Positions 9,338 to 14,756 of a stretch of 14,756 bases of DNA are shown here, piece by piece. The stretch spans positions 1-14,756 of the forward strand of contig CAKUKT010000027.1 of the NCBI GenBank assembly GCA_934663655.1, given 5' to 3'. Each line of letters begins with the position of its first letter. The first letter of the stretch is position 1. This DNA is from an uncultured Victivallaceae bacterium. GTDB lineage: Bacteria; Verrucomicrobiota; Lentisphaeria; Victivallales; Victivallaceae. The notes below the pieces were generated by a model. That model did no database searches and was not told the DNA's origin. It was given only the letters and a program-made list of their open reading frames with translations. Both the position numbers and the translations under genes were made by a program.

Positions 9338-10591
9338 TTATCTGATCTGGCCGTTCCCACGCACCAGATATTTGTAACTGGTCAACTCATCGGCGCCCAT
9401 CGGGCCGCGGGCATGGAGCTTGTCGGTACTGATGCCGATCTCCGCGCCCATTCCGAATTCCCCGCCGTCCGTAAAACGGGTCGACGCATTGGCATAGACC
9501 GCGGCGGAATCCACCCCGGCGAGAAAGCGCTCGATATTCCCGGGATTACGACTGAGAATGCCATCGCTGTGATGTGAACCATGTTCATTGATTTCAGCGA
9601 TCGCCTCTTCCACTCCCGAGACCATTCTCACCGCCAGAATAAGATCGAGAAATTCCGTATCAAAATCCGCTGCCGTCGCCGCTTTCGCTTCGGGACAGAG
9701 ACTCCGGAACTCCGCGTCGCCGCGCAGTTCCACGGCGTGTTCACGCATCGCAGCGGCGAAAACCGGTACGAACTTCGCCGCGATTCCGCGGTGAATCAAC
9801 AACTGCTCCAGCGCATTGCAGACGCCGGGGCGCTGACATTTCGCATTGACGATGATTTTCACCGCCGCATCGATGTCGCAATCTTCATCGACGAAGAGGT
9901 GGCAGACGCCTTTGTAATGCTTGAGCACCGGCATGGTCGCCTCCGCAGTCACCATCCGGATCAGCCCCTCTCCGCCGCGCGGAATCACCAGATCGATGTA
10001 GCGGTCGAGTTTGAGCATAAGCCTGACCGCTTCCCGGTCGGTCCAGGGAAGCAGCTGCACCGCGCCGTCGGGAATACCGGAAGCGACGGCAGCGTCGTTG
10101 AGCGTTTTCGCCAGTTCAAGATTGGAATTGAAGGCCTCGCTGCCGCCGCGCAGCAGCACCGCGTTGCCGGCCGCCAGACAGATTCCTGCGGCGTCGACCG
10201 TGACATTGGGGCGGGATTCGTAGATGATGCCGATCACGCCGAACGGAGTCGATATTTTGGTGATTTCCAAGCCGTTCGGGCGGATCCGCTTCTCGATCAC
10301 CCGGCCGACCGGATCCGGCTGGGCGGCGACGACCCGCAGACCGTCGGCCATCGCTGCGATTCGTTTTTCATCGAGGGAAAGCCGGTCGAGCATGGCGTTG
10401 GAAAGTCCGGCCGCGCGTCCGGTTTCGAGGTCGCGGGCGTTGGCCGCCAGAATCGATTCTGAGTTTGCGACCACCGCGTCGGCCATCGTCTCCAGAGCCC
10501 GGCGTTTGGCGGCGCCGTCGAGCGTGGCGAGAAATCCACCGACACGTCTGGCTTTGGCCCCCATCGTCTGAAGGGCGGCGTTGATTTCCAT
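9338..10591 (-). CDS. proA: Gamma-glutamyl phosphate reductase (glutamate-5-semialdehyde dehydrogenase)
   Basis: ProA reduces gamma-glutamyl phosphate to glutamate-5-semialdehyde with NADPH, the second step of proline synthesis. Starting at the ATG at 10591 gives 417 residues, the same as E. coli ProA. Landmarks are the cofactor region TPFGVIGIIYESRPNVTVD (115-133), GNAVLLRGGSEA (142-153), the nucleophilic Cys in KCQRPGVCNALE (C258), and the C-terminal NASTRFTDGGEFGMGAEIG signature followed by HARGPMG. A TTG at 10609 could add six residues, but the ATG gives the family length; neither has a strong ribosome site. The partner proB is not adjacent. A promoter is visible upstream on the same strand, and the V-ATPase I-K pair follows with only a weak hairpin between, so read-through is possible. 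Confidence 0.95.
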   Translation of the reverse strand: MEINAALQTMGAKARRVGGFLATLDGAAKRRALETMADAVVANSESILAANARDLETGRAAGLSNAMLDRLSLDEKRIAAMADGLRVVAAQPDPVGRVIEKRIRPNGLEITKISTPFGVIGIIYESRPNVTVDAAGICLAAGNAVLLRGGSEAFNSNLELAKTLNDAAVASGIPDGAVQLLPWTDREAVRLMLKLDRYIDLVIPRGGEGLIRMVTAEATMPVLKHYKGVCHLFVDEDCDIDAAVKIIVNAKCQRPGVCNALEQLLIHRGIAAKFVPVFAAAMREHAVELRGDAEFRSLCPEAKAATAADFDTEFLDLILAVRMVSGVEEAIAEINEHGSHHSDGILSRNPGNIERFLAGVDSAAVYANASTRFTDGGEFGMGAEIGISTDKLHARGPMGADELTSYKYLVRGNGQIR

Positions 10592-10651
10592 GGAAGTCAC
10601 AGTTAGCAATCCCCGTGTTTTCGGTCTTGTGAAGTGATATCTATTCCTATT

Positions 10652-10680
10652 AATTTACTTTCGATCGGCGTTTTTTTCAA
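10652..10680 (-). promoter_or_regulatory. Sigma70-like promoter for proA
   Basis: On the minus strand TTGAAA (10675-10680) and TAAATT (10652-10657) are separated by 17 bases. The -10 is about 60 bases upstream of the proA ATG. The region is distinctly AT-rich compared with its surroundings. Confidence 0.6.
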
Positions 10681-10707
10681 GTTGCGAAAATTTTTTACCG
10701 TTAAGGT

Positions 10708-10736
10708 TTGCATTTCTCCGTTTCGTGTGTTATATT
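10708..10736 (+). promoter_or_regulatory. Sigma70-like promoter for the aromatic leader/aroF-pheA operon
   Basis: TTGCAT (10708-10713) and TATATT (10731-10736) are separated by 17 bases, the same -10 as the gyrB and thi4 promoters in this window. Transcription from about 10743 would run through the direct repeats, the leader peptide and the terminator before aroF, giving an approximately 420-base leader. It is divergent from the proA promoter. Confidence 0.65.
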
Positions 10737-10798
10737 ACAAAATGTATTTCGGATGGCTGGCTTCATCGGCCCGGCTCCGGGATATGCGATTTCAGTAC

Positions 10799-10894
10799 AG
10801 TGATGTTTGTTTTAACGGGGTTGCAATATCTGAGAAATTGCTTCCTACGGGGCGATCCAATTAGTGGTGTTTGTTTTAACGGGGTTGCAATATC
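10799..10894. repeat. Two 32-bp direct repeats separated by a 32-bp unique segment
   Basis: The copies at 10799-10830 and 10863-10894 share 31 of 32 bases (A or G at position 5). Both contain GTTTGTTTTAACGGGG and then TTGCAATATC. The period is 64 bp, not a multiple of 3, so it is not a coding repeat. The 32+32 geometry resembles a one-spacer CRISPR mini-array, but there are no cas genes, no third copy and no clear palindrome. The intervening segment (10831-10862) includes a weakly similar ACGGGGCGATCCAATTAG. Because the pair lies between a promoter and an attenuator, tandem regulator-binding sites or a duplicated leader element are equally possible. Confidence 0.6.
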
Positions 10895-10920
10895 CCAAAT
10901 CAGAAAAATCAGTTTTTAAG

Positions 10921-11025
10921 ATGAATAACCGTCGCTATTACCGCATTAACTTTACCGGCTTTACCGCCTTTTACTTTAGAGGCGGCAGGGGTGGTCGCGG
11001 CGTTGCGGACGGTATGAAGGCTTGA
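10921..11025 (+). CDS. Tyr/Phe-rich leader peptide of an attenuator
   Basis: This is a 34-codon frame from an ATG to tandem stops (TGA TAA). Residues 4-19 read RRYYRINFTGFTAFYF, so 7 of the 14 residues from 6 to 19 are Tyr or Phe. These are the end products of the operon directly downstream (DAHP synthase and chorismate mutase/prephenate dehydratase). A short frame with clustered regulatory codons just before an intrinsic terminator is the classic arrangement of peptide-mediated attenuation, as in the E. coli pheA leader. The ribosome site is poor (only AAG next to the ATG), and in-frame GTG codons at 10864 and 10867 could give a longer form with its start inside the second repeat. I do not know of a named family for this peptide. 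Confidence 0.7.
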   Translation: MNNRRYYRINFTGFTAFYFRGGRGGRGVADGMKA

Positions 11026-11105
11026 TAAACAGCCGTAACCGGCCGGAGCCGGAAAGAAGTAAGACTTCGCGATCACACCTGCTGGTGGATCGCGAAGTTT
11101 TTTTT
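10963..11105 (+). promoter_or_regulatory. Attenuator: competing RNA hairpins before aroF
   Basis: Segment 1, ACCGCC (10963-10968, inside the Phe/Tyr codons), can pair with GGTGGT (10990-10995). Segment 2, GGTGGTCGCG (10990-10999), can pair with segment 3, CGCGATCACACC (11068-11079), with a 2-base bulge. Segment 3 also pairs with segment 4, GGTGGATCGCG (11084-11094), to make the terminator. Segments 2 and 4 differ by a single base. A ribosome stalled at codons 17-19 would cover segment 1, free segment 2 and favour the 2:3 antiterminator. The pairings are read directly from sequence; the mechanism is inferred. A small stem CCGGC/GCCGG (11039-11052) may be a pause hairpin. Confidence 0.6.
11064..11105 (+). 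terminator. Intrinsic terminator in the aroF leader
   Basis: ACTTCGCGATC (11064-11074) pairs perfectly with GATCGCGAAGT (11088-11098). The inner stem CACC/GGTG closes a TGCT loop with one bulged A, and eight T residues follow (11098-11105). It stands 55 bases before the aroF ATG, so it must be conditional for the operon to be expressed from the upstream promoter. Confidence 0.9.
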
Positions 11106-11160
11106 ATCCGGAACCATACCGGCTGCAAACGGCGGAATTGTAAGGAGCATAGGACGGAAA

Positions 11161-12165
11161 ATGATTGTTCTCTTGAAACCCAACCCGGAACCACGTCAGG
11201 TTGCCCACCTGACCGGCTGGCTTAAATCGCTCGGCCTGGATGTGCACCTCTCCGAAGGGGCGCGCCGGACCGTGATCGGTCTGATCGGCGATACCTCGCG
11301 CGTGGATATCGAACTCATTCGCGCCCTCGATTTCGTCGAGGATGTCAAACGGATTCAGGATCCGTTCAAGAGCTGTAACCGTAACTTCCATCCCGCCGAC
11401 ACCGTAATTGAATGTGGTTCGTTCAAGATCGGCGGCGGCAATTTCGCGATCATCGCCGGGCCGTGTTCGGTGGAGTCGGCTGCGCAGATTTCCGAAGTCG
11501 CCAACGCGGTCAAGCGCGCAGGTGCCACCTGCCTGCGCGGCGGCGCCTTCAAACCCCGCAGCAGTCCCTATTCATTCCAGGGGCTGCGCGACGAAGGCAT
11601 CCGGCTGCTTCTCGGCGCCCGCCGGGAGACCGGACTGCCGGTGGTGACGGAAATCATGGATATTTCCCAGTTGCCGCTGTTCGACGAGATCGATATCATC
11701 CAGGTCGGCGCCCGCAACATGCAGAACTTTGAATTGCTGAAGGCGCTCGGCCGCGTCGGCAAGCCGATTCTGCTCAAGCGCGGTCTCGCCAATACGATCG
11801 AGGAGCTGCTGATGAGCGCCGAATACATCATGGCCAACGGAAATTCCGAAGTGATCCTCTGTGAACGCGGGATCCGCACCTTTGAGCAGAGAACCCGCAA
11901 CACCCTCGATCTCTCCGCCGTCGCGCTGCTCAAACGCCTCAGCCATCTGCCGGTGATCGTCGATCCCAGCCACGCCACCGGCATCGCCGCGCTGGTGCCG
12001 CCGATGGCGCTGGCCGCCGCCGCCGCCGGTGCCGACGGGGTGATTATTGAAGTTCACAACGATCCGCCGCATGCCCGCTGTGACGGCGCGCAGTCGCTGA
12101 CGCCGGAGGCATTCGCCGAACTCACTCCCCGTCTCGCCAAAGTCCTGGCGGCCCTGAAAGATTGA
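11161..12165 (+). CDS. aroF: 3-deoxy-7-phosphoheptulonate (DAHP) synthase, type I-beta
   Basis: The enzyme condenses phosphoenolpyruvate and erythrose-4-phosphate, the first step of the shikimate pathway. The 334 residues match the Thermotoga-type enzyme: an N-terminal ferredoxin-like/ACT-like regulatory domain (1-70), then a (beta/alpha)8 barrel. Visible motifs are AGPCSVES (99-106), KPRSSPYSFQG (131-141; the usual Thr is Ser here), PILLKRG (202-208) and DPSHATG (268-274). The metal ligands by spacing are C102, H271, E297 and D308, each one position or less from the T. maritima numbering. The N-terminal domain in that family binds Tyr/Phe for feedback inhibition, so enzyme and leader would respond to the same products. 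An AAGGAG lies about 13 bases before the ATG. pheA follows 31 bp later. Confidence 0.95.
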   Translation: MIVLLKPNPEPRQVAHLTGWLKSLGLDVHLSEGARRTVIGLIGDTSRVDIELIRALDFVEDVKRIQDPFKSCNRNFHPADTVIECGSFKIGGGNFAIIAGPCSVESAAQISEVANAVKRAGATCLRGGAFKPRSSPYSFQGLRDEGIRLLLGARRETGLPVVTEIMDISQLPLFDEIDIIQVGARNMQNFELLKALGRVGKPILLKRGLANTIEELLMSAEYIMANGNSEVILCERGIRTFEQRTRNTLDLSAVALLKRLSHLPVIVDPSHATGIAALVPPMALAAAAAGADGVIIEVHNDPPHARCDGAQSLTPEAFAELTPRLAKVLAALKD

Positions 12166-12196
12166 CTTGTGCATCAGATATGGAGGAATACAGATC

Positions 12197-13336
12197 ATGG
12201 AACTCTCAGATTATCGTAAAAAAATCGATTCGATCGACGACAAGCTGCTCGAACTTTTCCGCGAACGCATGACGCTTTCCCGGGAGATCGGACGGCTTAA
12301 ACAGCAGGAACACACTCCGGTGCTCAACCCGGAACGCGAACGCGAAATTCTGCTCCGCGTCTCCCGCGAGGCCGGACCGGAACTCGGCGACTACACCCGG
12401 GTGCTGTTTCAGATGCTTTTTGAACTCAGCCGTTCCTATCAGCACGCCTGTTCCGGTACCAATCCCCTTGCGCAGATGCTGCTATGCGCGCGTGCTGAAA
12501 CTCCGGAACTCTTTCCCGCCGCCGGCACCGTTGCCTGCCAGGGGGTGGAGGGAGCCTATTCCCAGCTTGCCTGCGACAAACTCTTCAAACTGGCCGACAT
12601 CATGTACGTGAACAGTTTCGCAGGTGTGTTCCAGGCGGTTGACAGCGGCCTGTGCGAATACGGTGTGCTGCCGATCGAAAACTCCCTGCGCGGCACCGTC
12701 GGTGAGGTCTACGACCTGTTGTGCGAACACCGCCTCTACATCGTGCGGGGGGTTAAACTGCATGTGAATCACGAACTTCTGGTCAAACCGGGGACTAAAC
12801 TCTCCGACCTGCGTCACATTTATTCGCACGAGCAGGCGCTCGGGCAGTGTTCGAAATTTCTCAAGAGCCTGCCGGGTGTGGAACTTCAGCTCTGCGAAAA
12901 CACCGCGGTGGCCGCCAAATTCGTCGCCGAAACGGCGGATAAGTCGATCGGCGCCATCGCCTCGCCCGAATGCGCGCAACTTTACGGACTGGAAAAACTT
13001 CCCGTCCAGATCCGCGACAGCGACCACAACTACACCCGCTTCATCTGCATTGCGAAAAAGCCCGCGATCTATCCCGGCGCCAACCGCATCAGCATCACGG
13101 TGGCGGTGCCGCACCGTCCGGGTTCGCTGTACCGGTTGATTTCGCGTTTTTCGGCGCTCGGCGTCAATCTGCTCAAACTGGAATCGCGGCCGGTGCCGGG
13201 ACGTGATTTTGAATTTCGCTTCTACCTCGACTTCGAGGCTTCGGTGTGCGACGCGGAGGTGGCGAAACTGCTTGGAGAGCTCTCTGGTTCGGGGGAGGAT
13301 TTCGTGTTCCTCGGCAACTACAGTGAAATGGTCTGA
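12197..13336 (+). CDS. pheA: Bifunctional chorismate mutase / prephenate dehydratase (P-protein)
   Basis: The protein converts chorismate to prephenate and then to phenylpyruvate, the Phe branch. The 379 residues hold an AroQ-type mutase helix bundle (1-85; R7, K35, S78 and Q82 fit the active-site pattern), a dehydratase domain (about 110-285) with GVEGAYS (116-122), PIENSLRGTVGEVYDLL (159-175) and the catalytic YTRF (279-282), and a C-terminal ACT domain (297-375) with the Phe-binding ESRP motif (329-332). The ACT domain signals allosteric inhibition by Phe. I chose the ATG at 12197, because GGAGG lies 10 bases before it and the product begins at the family N-terminus; a TTG at 12167 would add ten unlikely residues. 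It is second in the operon after aroF. Confidence 0.95.
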   Translation: MELSDYRKKIDSIDDKLLELFRERMTLSREIGRLKQQEHTPVLNPEREREILLRVSREAGPELGDYTRVLFQMLFELSRSYQHACSGTNPLAQMLLCARAETPELFPAAGTVACQGVEGAYSQLACDKLFKLADIMYVNSFAGVFQAVDSGLCEYGVLPIENSLRGTVGEVYDLLCEHRLYIVRGVKLHVNHELLVKPGTKLSDLRHIYSHEQALGQCSKFLKSLPGVELQLCENTAVAAKFVAETADKSIGAIASPECAQLYGLEKLPVQIRDSDHNYTRFICIAKKPAIYPGANRISITVAVPHRPGSLYRLISRFSALGVNLLKLESRPVPGRDFEFRFYLDFEASVCDAEVAKLLGELSGSGEDFVFLGNYSEMV

Positions 13337-13370
13337 GTGTTGTCCACTCTGCGTCGGTGAATCCGGCAGG

Positions 13371-13408
13371 CGCCGTTCGATTCAATGCGAATCGTCGGCG
13401 TCTTTTTT
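13371..13408 (+). terminator. Intrinsic terminator after pheA, overlapping the convergent AraC gene
   Basis: CGCCG (13371-13375) and CGATTC (13378-13383) pair with GAATCG (13389-13394) and CGGCG (13396-13400) around a small internal loop, followed by TCTTTTTT. It begins 35 bp after the pheA stop. The right half also encodes the last residues (KKDADDSH) of the AraC-family gene on the opposite strand. Confidence 0.8.
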
Positions 13409-14287
13409 CAAGCCCAGGTTTTCACGGCTGTCATTTTGCAGCATCCATCCGGTGAACCAGTCGGCGTTACGGATTTTGCCGTTGTGGCGTGATTTAGCAT
13501 ATTGAGCTGGAGTGATCCCGAGGCGTTTCTTGAATACCGTTGAAAAGTAGTTGAGGCGTTTCCAGCCGCACTGTTTCGCCACGTCGCCGATGCTCAGATC
13601 CCCGTAGTCGAGCAGTTCACAGGCACGGCGGAGCCGAGCTTCGGTGATGTATTCGCTGACGGTCATGCCGAAGTGGCGGCGGAACAGTCCCGGCAGATAT
13701 CGCGGATTGACGCCGAGGATGCCGGCGATGTCGGCGACGGAGAGTTCCGGGCGGAAATAGTTGTAGTGGATGTAATTTCCCGCGCTGGCTACAGTGGAAC
13801 TCTCCTCCCGGAAGTTCAGTTTTTCGTTAAGTTTGGCGGTGGAGATGAGTTCGATCAACATCGAAAGCACGAGACGTGAGAGTTCAATCCGGGATTCCGG
13901 ATAGAGCTTTTTCTCGTGGGCGGAATCCATCAGGGCGAGCTGGCGGAAGAAGATTTCGCCGCCGGTATCATTGATGAAATTGGCGTTGACGGTGGCGGAA
14001 TTACTCCAGGTGACAAAGCGCAGCGCGTCATTTTCCGCCCGGAAAATCAGCGTTGCCTTGAAAACTGCGAAACTCAGCGTCAAATGGCGGGTTTCCGGAG
14101 GTACAATTTCGAGGCATTCGGGGGTGTCCAGACGGTGGCGCAGTTGCAGCCGCAATTCGTAATAGTGGTGGCAATGGCCGGGGCCGGGCGAATTTTTCTC
14201 AAGAAAGCGGACGGCATGGTCCGGTTTGTCCAGCAGGCGCCGCAGTTTGGGAACTATGATATCCCGGTCGTCTCCGAAAATATTCAT
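13382..14287 (-). CDS. AraC/XylS-family transcriptional regulator
   Basis: This is a DNA-binding regulator with a cupin-like sensor. With the ATG at 14287 it has 301 residues, typical of the family. An N-terminal beta-rich region contains the cupin-like GHCHHYYEL (37-45). The C-terminal AraC domain has two helix-turn-helix units, at about 182-203 (ELSVADIAGILGVNPRYLPG) and 231-252 (LSIGDVAKQCGWKRLNYFST), then FKKRLGITPAQY, and ends in a 38-residue charged tail. The frame is open to an ATG at 14467, which would add 60 residues. I disfavour it because that segment has unlike codon choices (TTA, AGA, GGA, GTA), its GGAG is only one base from the ATG, and a possible promoter (TTGCCT-N16-TAAATT on the minus strand near 14360-14390) lies inside it. 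The ligand and targets are unknown; they may lie right of the window. Confidence 0.88.
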   Translation of the reverse strand: MNIFGDDRDIIVPKLRRLLDKPDHAVRFLEKNSPGPGHCHHYYELRLQLRHRLDTPECLEIVPPETRHLTLSFAVFKATLIFRAENDALRFVTWSNSATVNANFINDTGGEIFFRQLALMDSAHEKKLYPESRIELSRLVLSMLIELISTAKLNEKLNFREESSTVASAGNYIHYNYFRPELSVADIAGILGVNPRYLPGLFRRHFGMTVSEYITEARLRRACELLDYGDLSIGDVAKQCGWKRLNYFSTVFKKRLGITPAQYAKSRHNGKIRNADWFTGWMLQNDSRENLGLKKDADDSH

Positions 14288-14510
14288 CTTTTTATTGCTT
14301 CTGCTCCGGACGTTTACTTGTACAACACTCTTTTCCCGCAGCAGGTCACATTGTGCCCCTTCGACATAATTTAATCCATCTTGATGAAAAGGCAAACTGA
14401 ACTCCTTCAACCGGTGGACAACTTCGTAAAATGTCACGCCGGTGCTGACGTCCTCCCGGTTCGGCATGCTCCGGGACTGGAATCAAGATGCTCATCGGCA
14501 AGAATTGGAG

Positions 14511-14546
14511 ACTGAACACCCGTACCAGAAAATACCGGTGTTCAGT
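14511..14546. repeat. 10-bp inverted repeat upstream of the AraC-family gene
   Basis: ACTGAACACC (14511-14520) and GGTGTTCAGT (14537-14546) are perfect inverted copies separated by 16 bases. A related GTGTTGACAC half-dyad sits right beside it (14546-14554). There is no T-run on either strand, so an operator for the adjacent regulator is more likely than a terminator. The stretch 14288-14663 otherwise shows no gene I can support. Confidence 0.5.
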
Positions 14547-14663
14547 GTTGACACGGAGGAAACTGTGAACAATTTTCCGCAAGCTATGGCAATATTGTGC
14601 TTCTGCAGATAAATCGAGCCGGCTGTTTCCTCCGGAAAGATCGGCGTTCCCGCTGATGACGTT

Positions 14664-14756
14664 CTATCGCTGAGAATGGCTGATTCCGAATCTGACCAAC
14701 TCGACCCGGCAACGACCGCGCACCGCACTGGTGGCATCCCCGAAGTAGATCTTGGG
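14664..14756 (-). CDS. Possible C-terminal fragment of a protein entering from the right edge
   Basis: The minus-strand frame is open at the window edge and ends at a TAG at 14664, giving 30 residues that begin PKIYFGDATSAVRGR and end FGISHSQR. Third codon positions are about 70% G/C, like the real genes here, and the alternation of hydrophobic and charged residues looks protein-like. The plus-strand frame opening with an ATG at 14676 (MADSESDQ) is the alternative but has no ribosome site and poorer codon use. I cannot name the family from so short a piece. Confidence 0.35.
   Translation of the reverse strand, partial: PKIYFGDATSAVRGRCRVELVRFGISHSQR

Noticed and set aside
10799..10894. Calling the repeat pair a confirmed CRISPR array
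   Set aside because: Only two copies, no cas genes, no repeat palindrome, and it is located inside a biosynthetic operon leader; kept as a plain direct repeat.
10634..10919. Two overlapping plus-strand frames (76 and 64 codons) across the direct repeats
   Set aside because: Both contain VCFNGVAIS-type text only because the same repeat is read in two frames; the first starts within the proA promoter and neither has a ribosome site.
14555..14606. GGAGG followed by a GTG-initiated 15-codon frame (MNNFPQAMAILCFCR) on the plus strand
   Set aside because: A good ribosome-site match, but no promoter with a usable -10 and no gene or terminator downstream in the window to make it a leader.
14492..14737. 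81-codon minus-strand frame upstream of the AraC gene
   Set aside because: Ser/Cys-rich composition without a family signature, it crosses the dyad, and it conflicts with the better-looking C-terminal fragment at the right edge.

Overview
The window looks like ordinary chromosome of a moderately high-GC, non-proteobacterial bacterium. A V-type (not F-type) ATPase membrane pair, a bacterial/archaeal-type Thi4 thiazole synthase under a TPP riboswitch, a secreted TPR protein and an AraC regulator with a cupin-like sensor would fit an anaerobic PVC-type bacterium such as Lentisphaerota/Victivallales. This placement is an inference from gene content, not a measured phylogeny.

Left part (1-5675), all on the minus strand: gyrB (DNA gyrase B), then recA, then a secreted TPR-repeat protein that runs off the left edge. 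The recA-TPR gap is only 33 bp, so these two are probably co-transcribed. Dyad symmetries lie at the gyrB stop and in the gyrB-recA gap.

Middle (5676-10609): gyrB and a plus-strand thi4 gene diverge from two back-to-back promoters that are exact mirror images. A complete TPP riboswitch precedes thi4, and a strong, probably bidirectional terminator follows it. On the minus strand come proA (proline biosynthesis) and then the V-ATPase membrane subunits I and K. The other V-ATPase subunits are absent here. Subunit K keeps the residues of a Na+-type ion site.

Right part (10610-14756): a plus-strand aromatic amino acid operon of DAHP synthase (type I-beta) followed by bifunctional chorismate mutase/prephenate dehydratase. 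Its approximately 420-base leader is the most interesting stretch. It has a sigma70-like promoter, two copies of a 32-base direct repeat spaced by 32 bases, a short reading frame crowded with Tyr and Phe codons, and a strong intrinsic terminator. An upstream segment duplicates the terminator's right arm and can compete for its left arm. Together these read as a ribosome-mediated transcription attenuator sensing Tyr/Phe. The operon ends in a terminator that overlaps the 3' end of a convergent AraC-family regulator. The right edge holds a possible C-terminal scrap of another minus-strand gene.

The genes are mostly housekeeping (DNA topology, recombination, thiamine, proline, Phe/Tyr biosynthesis, ion-coupled ATPase). 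The novelty is in the RNA-level regulation and in a few residue-level variants, rather than in a new protein system.
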